A stretch of DNA of 64,000 bases, taken from Chloroflexota bacterium (GTDB lineage Bacteria; Chloroflexota; UBA11872). The DNA is taken from the NCBI GenBank assembly GCA_026707585.1, contig JAPOWQ010000006.1, positions 1 to 64,000 on the forward strand, given 5' to 3'. Position 1 is the first letter of the stretch. Each line of letters begins with the position of its first letter. Positions 25,415 to 33,635 of the stretch are shown here, in pieces. Made by a program: the position numbers and the translations under genes. The notes below the pieces were generated by a model. That model worked only from the letters and a program-made list of their open reading frames with translations. It ran no database searches and had not been told where the DNA came from.

Positions 25415-26404
25415 ATGAGTGATGGTGGGTGGACGGCTGTGTTGCGGCGGCGGTGGGACGAGGGGATTGTTCGGTATCCGGACGTGGCTGTGGAGGTGCT
25501 GGACCCGCGGTTTGGGGCGTACCGGCTGGGGAATGCGGCGGTGGAGCGGCTGTATACGGGGGCTCGCTGGGCGGAGGGGCCGGTGTGGTTTGGGGATTCC
25601 AGGTCGCTGGTGTTCAGCGATATCCCGAATAACCGGATGCTGCGGTACTGCGAGTTGGCGGATGCGGTGACACTGTTCCGTCAGCCCTCCAACTACAGCA
25701 ACGGCAACACGCGGGACCTGCAGGGACGGCTGATTACCTGCGAGCACCTGACGCGCCGGGTGACGCGCACGGAACACGACGGGCGCCTGACGGTTTTGCT
25801 GGACCGGTTCGAGGGCAAACGGCTGAATGGGCCGAATGACGTGGTGGTCGATTCCGGCGGGGCCGTGTGGTTTACCGACCCGGGCTATGGAATCGTAATG
25901 GCGTATGAGGGGGAGAAAGCCGAGGCGGAACTGCCGACGAGGGTGTACCGGCTGGATCCCGAGACCGGCAGGGCGACGGTGGTGGCCGAGGACCTGGTGA
26001 AGCCGAACGGGCTGTGCTTTTCGCCGGACGAGGCGCGGCTGTACATCACAGATACGGGGAATTCGCACGATCCGGATGGGCCGGGGCATATCCGGGTGTT
26101 CGACGTCGTGGACGGGCGGACGCTGAGGGGCGGCGAGGTGTTCGCCGATATGTCGCCCGGGTTTCCCGACGGGATACGGACGGACCGCGACGGGAATGTG
26201 TGGTCGAGCGTGGGCTGGGCCGGATCGGGAACCGACGGCGTGCACTGCCTGACGCCCGAGGGTGACTTGATCGGCCGGATTGTGCTGCCGGAACCGTGCG
26301 CAAACCTGTGTTTTGGCGGGGCCAAACGGAACCGGCTCTTTATGACCAGTAGCCAGTCGCTGTATTCGTTGTATGTGGAGGCGCTTGGGAGCCAGCGGCC
26401 GTAG
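25415..26404 (+). CDS. SMP-30/gluconolactonase-like beta-propeller lactonase
   Basis: About 329 residues. GARWAEGPVWFGDSRSLVFS contains the first metal-ligand Glu, and NGPNDVVVDSGGAVWFTDP the Asn and the NDVxxDxxGxxWFTDP signature. KPNGLCFSPDEARLYITDTG and FPDGIRTDRDGNVW complete the calcium/zinc site. Likely hydrolyses a sugar lactone such as gluconolactone. ATG 25415 follows GAAGGA; an upstream in-frame start at 25388 adds nine residues. No signal peptide, so cytoplasmic. Confidence 0.9.
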   Translation: MSDGGWTAVLRRRWDEGIVRYPDVAVEVLDPRFGAYRLGNAAVERLYTGARWAEGPVWFGDSRSLVFSDIPNNRMLRYCELADAVTLFRQPSNYSNGNTRDLQGRLITCEHLTRRVTRTEHDGRLTVLLDRFEGKRLNGPNDVVVDSGGAVWFTDPGYGIVMAYEGEKAEAELPTRVYRLDPETGRATVVAEDLVKPNGLCFSPDEARLYITDTGNSHDPDGPGHIRVFDVVDGRTLRGGEVFADMSPGFPDGIRTDRDGNVWSSVGWAGSGTDGVHCLTPEGDLIGRIVLPEPCANLCFGGAKRNRLFMTSSQSLYSLYVEALGSQRP

Positions 26405-26499
26405 GGGTTGATTCGGCCTCGAGCGGGGATCGAGAAGTTTGGATGCGCGTTGGGCTGTGCCGCAGGGTTGAGACTCGGCGATGGCCACCAAGTGCGCGC

Positions 26500-26640
26500 G
26501 AGCGGAAGAGGCCGGTTTGAAACCGGCCCTTAGAGCAAGACGGCACGACTCGCAGTAGAGATCGGCCGTACGTTTGGACCGTTACGTTGGCGAGTTGCCC
26601 GGAAGACGGGCGGGTCAGAGACCCGCCCCTACGAAGAATC
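26500..26640. repeat. two palindromic REP-like elements
   Basis: At about 26508-26545 GGCCGGTTTGAAACCGGCCC is a near-perfect palindrome. At 26599-26633 a TTGCCCGGAAGACGGGCGGG lead-in is followed by TCAGAGACCCGCCCC, with stem GGGCGGGTC/GACCCGCCC. The first ten bases of the lead-in are also found in front of the CCTCTCC-type elements, so families share a 5' module. Confidence 0.65.
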
Positions 26641-26668
26641 GGGATGCCGGACGGGGAGCGATGCGGTG

Positions 26669-27112
26669 ATGGAAGAGGGGATGGAGATTTATCCGATGGC
26701 GATGTTTCCGACGCTGGCGGTTGGGGACGTGGGGGTCTCGGCGGGGTGGTATGCAGACGTGTTGGGGTTTGGGACGGTGTTTGTGTTGCCGGGGGCGGAT
26801 GGAGCGCCGGTGCTGGCTCATCTGCGGTGGCGGAAGTGTGCGGATGTGTTGCTGGTGCCGGATGGGGCGGATTCGCCGGGCCGGAAGGGGTTAGGGGTCT
26901 CGCTGTCGTTCCTGGTGGGAGATACGAGCGTTGATGCGATGGCGGAAGGACTGGTGGGGCTGGGAGTTGAGCTGGATGAAGGCCCAGTGACGCGGGCGTG
27001 GAATACGCGGGAAATCGTGGTGGTGGATCCGAATGGATACCGGCTGGTGTTTTTCGAGCCGGTGGACGTGACGAGGTCGTTTGAGGAGGTGATGGGGACA
27101 GTTGAGGAGTGA
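26669..27112 (+). CDS. VOC-superfamily (glyoxalase/bleomycin-resistance-like) protein
   Basis: About 147 residues. AMFPTLAVGDVGVSAGWYAD followed by VLGFGTVFVLPG is the typical first beta-alpha-beta module, and VVVDPNGYRLVFFEPV is the C-terminal motif with its metal-ligand Glu. A single-domain VOC protein, probably dimeric. Substrate unknown. The start among GTG 26666, ATG 26669 and ATG 26681 is not certain. Confidence 0.82.
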   Translation: MEEGMEIYPMAMFPTLAVGDVGVSAGWYADVLGFGTVFVLPGADGAPVLAHLRWRKCADVLLVPDGADSPGRKGLGVSLSFLVGDTSVDAMAEGLVGLGVELDEGPVTRAWNTREIVVVDPNGYRLVFFEPVDVTRSFEEVMGTVEE

Positions 27113-27355
27113 GATTGGAGCGGACGGAGGTTTCGTGGGTGGCGGCTGGGTGGTGTGCAGCGGCGCCCCGAGCACTTGGGGCCGGCTGATAACGGGCGGA
27201 ACAGGGCCTGGGATGGACGTTTGCGGAAGAGGGTGATCCCTCGGCGCATCCGGGGATGACGCGGGGTGGGCTGGGTGCGTGGGAGGACCAGCCGAGTTGG
27301 CCGAATGGTCTGTGGGGGTGACGGGTATCGAAGCACCCGACAGGTTGCGGCAGGG

Positions 27356-28354
27356 CTACCAGGTGCCGCAGAGGGTCGTCAGCGCCGGCCAAAGAATCCT
27401 TCGCAACTCAGCGACCGACTCTACTGGAGTCGGGACGTTCGATTCCCTGAGACGTTCGGCAACGGCGTCGGCACCGAAGTCGTGGAGCAGCGTCCAGGCC
27501 ATGAGCCGGCGTGGAAGCTCGTTATCGGCGAGTAGCCGGGGATCATAGGCTTCGAGAAACGCTCGCATTGCCCCGATGTCCCGATCGAAGAGGCCGAGCC
27601 ACAGCGGCATCCATTCGTAATCGCTTACACCGATCTTGGCGTCACCGAAGTCGATAAGACACGTGACGGTCCAATCGCCGTTGATCTTATTCAGGAGGAT
27701 ATGGTCGGACCCCAGATCGCCGTGAACAAGGGTGCGCTGCCTACCCCTGTCGTCGGCAAGCACGTGATCCAGGGTGTCGGCGAGCGATTGCGCCACCCTG
27801 GGCCCGATCAACTGCCATTGGGCCAGCTCGGCCAGTGCGTCTCGTCTCCTGCGGTGTACCAGAGCGTCCCAGGACTCCCCGGTGTCCAGGCCATCAAGCG
27901 ACTGGACATCGGTCTCGTGGAGATCCCTGACGAGGATGCCCACCTGGCGGCTGATAGCCAGGAGATCGTCACGCGCGACTATAGATTTGACCGCGTCGAG
28001 CGTCTGTCCGGCAGCGAATTCCATTAGCACGTAGTTCCAGGTGATTCTGTCCTGAAAGCTGCCAGCAGCGACGACCTTGGGTACAGGGATGGCCTGGTTC
28101 GTTTTCAATAGTTCTATTAGCTTGCCTTCGACATTGAAATCCGACCAGAATGGGCTGTATATCTTGAGAATAAGTCGGCGGTCCAGGAGAAACACGGCAT
28201 TGGTGTTGGATCGAGGGATTGCGATGCGTCGATAGCGAATGCCCCGGGAGGTGCAGATCGCGTCGATCACGGGTTTCCAACGTTGCTCGTCATTGAACAG
28301 GGCCGACCAGTCCGACCAAGAATCGATTGGCGGCAGAAAGTAAGACAAGCTCAT
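27356..28354 (-). CDS. aminoglycoside phosphotransferase-like kinase
   Basis: A 332-residue APH/choline-kinase-fold protein. The Brenner catalytic motif is LVHGDLGSDHILL (Asp base), the metal motif is LIDFGDAKIG, and the ATP-binding lobe contains RRLILKIYSPF with the lysine. IPVPKVVAAG and YVLMEFAAGQTL are typical of the family. Many such chromosomal genes phosphorylate small metabolites rather than antibiotics; specificity unknown. Separate from the convergent gene at 26.7-27.1 kb by 243 bp containing a weak REP-like element. Confidence 0.87.
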   Translation of the reverse strand: MSLSYFLPPIDSWSDWSALFNDEQRWKPVIDAICTSRGIRYRRIAIPRSNTNAVFLLDRRLILKIYSPFWSDFNVEGKLIELLKTNQAIPVPKVVAAGSFQDRITWNYVLMEFAAGQTLDAVKSIVARDDLLAISRQVGILVRDLHETDVQSLDGLDTGESWDALVHRRRRDALAELAQWQLIGPRVAQSLADTLDHVLADDRGRQRTLVHGDLGSDHILLNKINGDWTVTCLIDFGDAKIGVSDYEWMPLWLGLFDRDIGAMRAFLEAYDPRLLADNELPRRLMAWTLLHDFGADAVAERLRESNVPTPVESVAELRRILWPALTTLCGTW

Positions 28355-28530
28355 CCGCTCGGTACGTTCTTACGATAGTCTACCCCCTTGGCAGGTATGA
28401 CACCGTGACTGTCCACTCCGAGGTCATGTGTTCACGCGGCGTTGATGCAGCGGAACAGACGGTGACGCAGATTCAGCCTGCAGGGAATATTCGACGGCGC
28501 CCGCTTGTCCCAGCGTGACGGTCTTGCAGC

Positions 28531-29175
28531 ATGAGAAAGAAGAAGAACAAGAATTGTAGAGAGTTGCCTGGTTGGTATGGAAATGTGAGATATGGGAAGT
28601 ATGGGACGCCCGCGGATCCAGCGTATAGCCGCGTGACCAGCGCCGAGCGATTTCAACCGTTGCATGTAGCCATGCTGGAGATTATCGACGGGCTGGAGAA
28701 CGATTTCGATGTCGAGCGTATCGAGGGGTATGGACAGGACGCGGAACGCAAGCGTGGACCGAACCTAGCGCGTCCAAATGTGAGATTAGTCGCAAGGAAC
28801 CGCGAAGCCGCCCCTATCGCCGTGGCGTTCTCGAGGTTTCCGGGACTCAACGTGCGACTTGGGCAGTGGTTCAGGAAGCCCTGACCAAGCTGTGGCTGCG
28901 ACGCGTGCGAGGAGTCAGCCGAGGGCGAGATCGAACGGCTCAACGAGATGGTGGATGAGGTCGTCGCCGGGAGGTCTAGCCAGGCGATCCGACGTTCCCT
29001 GATTTCATTCGGAGGAACCGGATGGCGGGGCATGAAGTTCCGGTCGTCTGTGGGGAGGCGCACCAACAGATCCCGCATTGACGGTGTGCACGCGCGTGCG
29101 ATGTCGGGCGGTCGCGGACACCTGGACCTGGAGTGGATGCCGTGGCGACGTAGGCGGACGACCAGGAAAGACTGA
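28531..29175 (+). pseudogene. DUF6226-like gene with one in-frame TGA
   Basis: The frame reads MRKKKNKNCRELPGWYGNVR... YSRVTSAERFQPLHVAML... LNVRLGQWFRKP, stops at TGA 28882-28884, and continues in the same frame as PSCGCDACEESAEGEIERLN... to 29175. The combined protein matches the two halves of a small conserved family recalled as DUF6226. The stop replaces a residue that is not cysteine in the relatives I recall, and no GG-loop hairpin follows, so nonsense decay is more likely than selenocysteine. Function of the family unknown. Confidence 0.6.
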
Positions 29176-29215
29176 AGGGTCTGAGGCAGGCCCCTCCGAA
29201 GGGCGGGGAGGCGGG

Positions 29216-29252
29216 ACCGGCAGACGGGCGGCTCGGGGACCCGCCCCCACTC
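29216..29252. repeat. REP-like element (GACGGGCGG family)
   Basis: CAGACGGGCGG..CCCGCCCCCAC followed by the GGCAAGCTCAGGGC tail, the same family as at 2558, 2683, 26605 and 33409. Confidence 0.55.
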
Positions 29253-29336
29253 GGCAAGCTCAGGGCCGACGGTTGTGGGGCGCACCGCCCGGCGTTCGCG
29301 GGCCGCGAATCTCAGGCGCCGGAGGCGGCGCGGCGG

Positions 29337-29795
29337 TCAGGCGGCGTCGTCGTGGCGGTCGCGGTCGTGGCGGGTGGCGGCGAGGCCCTGGACGGCGCCT
29401 TCGAGACGGGCCGTGCGCTCGGTGAGGGACTGGACGTCCGTGCGCAGGTTCGAGAGGTCAGTGCGCACGCTCGACATCTCGGCATGGATGTCCTCGCGCA
29501 GGCGCTGGTCGCCGGCCTGGACTTCTTTGCGCAGGTCCTGAATCCGAGCGAGGACTTCGGCGCGCAGGGCGCGGTTTTCGGCCTTGACCTCGGTTCGAAG
29601 GGCGTGGTTATCGGCCTTGACCTCGGCGCGGAGGGCCTGGTTGTCGGCGCGAGATTCCGCGCGCAGGTTTTGGATTCCCGCACTTAGTTCGGCGCGGAGG
29701 GCCTGGTTGTCAGCACGGGCGTCACGTCGAAAGGTGAGCAGCAGGCCGATGAGGGGCACGCCCAAGGCAAGGATGGCGATGAGTTCGGGGGTCAC
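29337..29795 (-). CDS. membrane-anchored hendecad-repeat coiled-coil protein, copy A
   Basis: A 152-residue protein. Residues 1-22 (MTPELIAILALGVPLIGLLL) are an N-terminal membrane anchor. Eight consecutive 11-residue repeats of type RADNQALRAEV/KADNHALRTEV follow, then heptads (SNLRTDV, QSLTERT) and a charged tail RHDRDRHDDAA. Hendecads predict a right-handed or straight coiled coil, probably oligomeric. A paralogue with six hendecads is at 32771-33142. Both sit in the same orientation around the LRR lipoprotein gene. Function unknown. Confidence 0.75.
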   Translation of the reverse strand: MTPELIAILALGVPLIGLLLTFRRDARADNQALRAELSAGIQNLRAESRADNQALRAEVKADNHALRTEVKAENRALRAEVLARIQDLRKEVQAGDQRLREDIHAEMSSVRTDLSNLRTDVQSLTERTARLEGAVQGLAATRHDRDRHDDAA

Positions 29796-30019
29796 GGACG
29801 GCTCCTTGGGGGTGAATTGAGAACTGGCCGCCCGTGTGGGTTAGACGGTAGCACGGAAAGGGGGAACTGGGGACTGGCTGGGCTGGCCGCGGTTAGTTGG
29901 GCGGTGCGCTAGCTCTGGCCGCGGTCTTTTCGGCAGGTGGCGTCGTCGTGCCGGTCGTGGGCTTGTCTAAGGAGGAGGATTCAGAGCGAGCGCCGGGGGA
30001 GTGACAAAGAGACCAGTCA

Positions 30020-32332
30020 CTATGCTGCCGGCTCGCAGAACGGCAGGCCCAGGTCGTCCACGTCGGTGTCATTGGGCTCTAACCGAGTGAGCGCCGCCGG
30101 GATGCAGCCGGTCAGCTGGTTGCCACTGAGGTTGAGGCTGCCGAGGGACTCGATCTGCCCAAGTTCGGCAGGTATGGGGCCCGTCAATTGGTTGTCGTTC
30201 AGGCTGAGGCTGCTGAGATTCCGCAGTTGCCCCAGCTCCTGCGGAATGGATCCTGACAGTTGGTTCGAACTGAGCCAGAGGTTTACCAGGCCGCTCAACC
30301 GTCCCAGTTCAGGCGGAATCTGCCCCGAGAGGTGGTTTGAATCCAGGTTGAGTTCCTGCAGGTTGGACAGTTCTCTGAGCTCCGCCGGAATCGGCCCCGT
30401 AAGCTGATTGGCGGTCAAGTTGAGCACCCGCAACTGCGACAGCCGCCCCAGCGCCGAGGGCAGCGGCCGGTGCAGGCCGCTGAGCGTCGGTAGTGGAACC
30501 CTGTTTGGCGCATGACGCGGTCTTTCGAGCCACACCACATTCACGCGCAAGGGCGTTCCGCCGAGACTGATGCCCACCCACTGGCTGATCGGACGGTAGA
30601 TGTCCCCGTTCAGCGCCGCGCCATCCGCCAGGGCCTGCTGCACTTCCAGGAGCGTGGCGCAATCCGTCACCAGGCCGGGGTTCGCGTCAGGATCCGGTAC
30701 CGCCGTGCCAAATGTGCAGCCGGTGACGTCCGCAGGCGCCAGCTCCTGGCTAACATTGAGAGGCTGCCAAGACTCAGCGGATTCGTGCCACTGGGCGACG
30801 CCGCGAAGCGGTCCGCCGTTCGCGGCAACGGTGACCACGTGAGTCGGACCAACCAGTACGAGCCGTGCACCGTCCGGTGACCAGTCCGCGGCCCGGATTC
30901 CGTGAAACGGCCCTTCGCCAGGGGTCCCAAGACCGGCATCCCACCGCACGAGGCCCACGTCCGTTCGTCCCGGAACGTCGACGCCGGCCACCATCGCGGA
31001 ATGCTCATCATCGGGACGGACGAGGATGTGCGTTCCGGCCGGCGACCAGGCCACCGACTCAATCCAGGCGTAGAGCGGTCCGCGGCTATACCAGTCCGGC
31101 TTCCAGCGCTCAATGGTGGTCACCCGCCGCACGTCCGTGCCATTGGGCGCAATCGTGACCAGCGCCACCGTTGTTGCTTCCGGCTGGGCGAAGGCCAACC
31201 GCTGCCCGTCCGGTGACCAGGAAGGTTCGCTGATCGCCGGCCCCAGCCGCCGGAGGTCAGTCCCGTCGGCCCGAACGGTGTACAGGTTCTGCGCGAAGAT
31301 TGCGCCCGTCCTTCCGACGGCGACGAACGCGAGCCGCTCGCCGTCCGGCGACCACTGCGGCGAGTGATTGATGACGAACTCCAAACCGTCCGAGAGGCGG
31401 CGAACCTCCGAGCCGTTGGCTGACATGGTGTAGAGATGCGGCCGGGCGAATGCCTCGGCTTCCAGCTCGCGGTGGCGGGCCGAGAGGAACGCGATGCGCG
31501 TACCATCCGGCGACCACACCGGGAAATTGTCGTAGGCGTCGTGCACGGTCACGCGTTACGGCTCGCCGCCGGTGGTCGAAATCAGCGCAATGTCGTACTG
31601 ATAGTCTTGTTGGGTCAGCGGCAGCGCGCCTGTCACTGAGTCCGGATAGTTTTTCGGGAACGCGCAGGTGGAGTAGAGAAGCGTCGCGCCGTCCGGGGAA
31701 ACGCTGACGGCGGACATCTCGCCAATTTGAGACGACGTACCCGAATTCTGGCTCTCGCCGTAACCAACGGGTACCGGATTGACGAGCTGGCGAACGTTCG
31801 TGCCATCCACGGCTGCCGCGAATACGTTGCGCCCATGGGTGAAGAACACCGTCAAGCCATCCGGGCTCCACTGGACTGAATCCTGCACAAAGCGGCCAGG
31901 GACATAGCCCCGAAGGGCACGGGCTGGCTCAGAACACTGGCTGGCACTTCGGGGATGTATCTCGGCCTCTGTAGCTACCGGCGTTCTGTACCCGGGACGC
32001 ACCGACGGCGGCTCCGGTGTCGGCGCAGGTGAACTCCGGGCCTCCACCGTGGGTGTTGGCGGCGCTGTCGCCAGCCGCGTCGGTTCGCGGGGCACCTGAG
32101 TCACGGTTCGTTCGTTAGGCGGTTGAGCGGAGCCCGGAGTTGAGGCCTGGCCGTTGCAACCGGCGAGGCAGAGGAGGAGGACGAGGATGGCCAGGCTTGC
32201 CGGACGGAGGTGTTGCGCGAGCGCTTGAGGCCAGCGGGAAGTATTGGGGGCAGCGCGGTGGGCGGAGGGCGCTGGACCCGACCGGCGTCGCTCTTGGGGG
32301 CGTCGCCAAGAAGTAGGGCGTGATGGCGTCAT
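30020..32332 (-). pseudogene. WD40-like (PD40) and leucine-rich-repeat lipoprotein, interrupted by one TAA
   Basis: The frame starts at 32332, reads to STTGGEP, stops at TAA (31558-31556), and continues in frame as RVTVHDAYDNFPVWSPDG to 30020. Read through it is about 770 residues: a long n-region, lipobox LLLCLAGC, a Pro/Thr linker, TolB-like PD40 propeller repeats (VWSPDGTRIAFLS, QWSPDGERLAFV, SWSPDGQRLAFA), then about five LTGxIP leucine-rich repeats and a cysteine end-cap. The stop lies inside the propeller; CAA/CAG to TAA would explain it. Probably an inactivated surface lipoprotein. Confidence 0.8.
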
Positions 32333-32401
32333 GCGCCGAGCGTTGCCGTGCGTGACCAGTCAAGAAATATATAGGCGACGTGGAGCGGAATCGTTCCGTC
32401 A

Positions 32402-32770
32402 CTAGTTGGCGCAGCGGCGGACAGGGCTGGAGCGGCGAGGTTTGGGCGATGCCCAGCCGGGTGCGGGCCGGTGAAGGTCAGATGCTTCCAGGTGGATTGA
32501 AAGGTGGGTCGTAGGGCCAGGGGGTGGCGTGTTGGGTGTCGCGGTGGTGGGTTTCGTGGCGCCAGAGGATGTGGCGCCAGTCGGGTCGGCGGGGGTAGAC
32601 GTTGTGTTCGTGGATGAGGTGCCAGACGACTTGTTCGAGGGTGATGTGGCGAGTGGGGGGTGCAGAGAGGCGAGACGCGGGAAAGGGGTGCGAACAGGCG
32701 CGATCAAGCGCGGGTCCCAGGCTGGGTGCAGCCGGGGTCACAAGCCCGCGGGTGCGAACGGGCGCGGTGG
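32402..32770. other. intergenic; possible gene fragment on the minus strand
   Basis: On the minus strand about 32478-32670 the frame reads RHITLEQVVWHLIHEHNVYP and PRRPDWRHILWRHETHHRD, which looks protein-like (faintly DinB-like) but has no start and a low-complexity N-terminus. Probably a decayed fragment. Confidence 0.35.
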
Positions 32771-33142
32771 TCAGGCGGCGTCGCCGTGGCGGTCGCGGTC
32801 GTGGTGGGTGGCGGCGAGGCCCTGGATGACGCCTTCGAGACGGGCCGTGCGCTCGGTGAGGGCCTGGACATCCGTGCGCAGGTTCGACATCTGGGCATGG
32901 AGGTCTTCGCGCAGGCGCTGGTCGCCAGCATGAACCTCTCTGCGGAGATCCTGGATCTGAGCGTGAACCTCGGCGCGCAGGGCCTGGTTGTCGGCCTTGA
33001 CCTCGGCGCGAAGAGCCTGGTTGTCGGCGCGGAATTCGGCTCGCAAGGAGCGGTTATCGGCGCGTGCGTCACGCCGCTGCGCTATGAGCAGGCCGATTAC
33101 GGTTGCGCCTATGGTGAGGATGGCGATGAGATCGGGGGTCAC
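32771..33142 (-). CDS. membrane-anchored hendecad-repeat coiled-coil protein, copy B
   Basis: A 123-residue paralogue of the protein at 29337. Membrane anchor MTPDLIAILTIGATVIGLLI, then six hendecads (RADNRSLRAEF, RADNQALRAEV, KADNQALRAEV and others) and a similar tail (THHDRDRHGDAA). It is 29 residues shorter than copy A, equal to two hendecads plus one heptad. Flanking upstream DNA is also duplicated. Confidence 0.75.
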   Translation of the reverse strand: MTPDLIAILTIGATVIGLLIAQRRDARADNRSLRAEFRADNQALRAEVKADNQALRAEVHAQIQDLRREVHAGDQRLREDLHAQMSNLRTDVQALTERTARLEGVIQGLAATHHDRDRHGDAA

Positions 33143-33273
33143 GGACGGCTCCTATTGGGGTGAATTGAGAACTGGCCGCCCGTGTCGGTTGGACAGTAGC
33201 ACGGAAGGGTGAACAGGGGCCTGGCTGGGCTTGCCGCGGGCAGTTGGGCGGTGCGCTAGCTCTGGCCGCGGTC
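32771..33273. repeat. second copy of a 0.5-0.6 kb direct duplication (first copy about 29337-29930)
   Basis: The coiled-coil gene plus about 130 bp upstream (GGTGAATTGAGAACTGGCCG, then GGGCGGTGCGCTAGCTCTGG) occur at both places in the same orientation, bracketing the PD40-LRR gene. The difference in length lies inside the coding repeats. Confidence 0.75.
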
Positions 33274-33635
33274 CTCTAGTCGGGTGACCTCGTCGCGGCG
33301 GTCGCGGGGGTGTCGGCTCAGCACGACGGGAGGGGCGCCTAGAAGCGAGAGCGGGATTCCTCACTTCGCTGCCTGGGTTTGGAATGACAAGGGGACGGGG
33401 ATTGCGCGGACGACGGGCGGGTCGCAGACGCCGCCCGCTCCGAACTTGGACCGGAGACGTGGGGCCGCGGGGGCGAACGGGCGCGATCGAGCGCGGGTCC
33501 CAGGCTGCGCGCAGCCTGGGCCACAAGACGCCTGGGCCACATGTCAGGAACTCAACGGTGGTGGGGACTAGAATTGGGGTGGGATAGGTGCGCCGGCGTA
33601 GGGCCACGCCGGGTATGCGGGGAGCGTCAGCCGTT
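33274..33635. other. intergenic with a REP-like element near 33409-33440
   Basis: Carries GACGGGCGGGTCGCAGACGC followed by CGCCCGC, a degenerate member of the GACGGGCGG repeat family, and low-complexity GC-rich sequence. It must contain the aconitase promoter, but no clear -35/-10 pair is seen. Confidence 0.45.
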
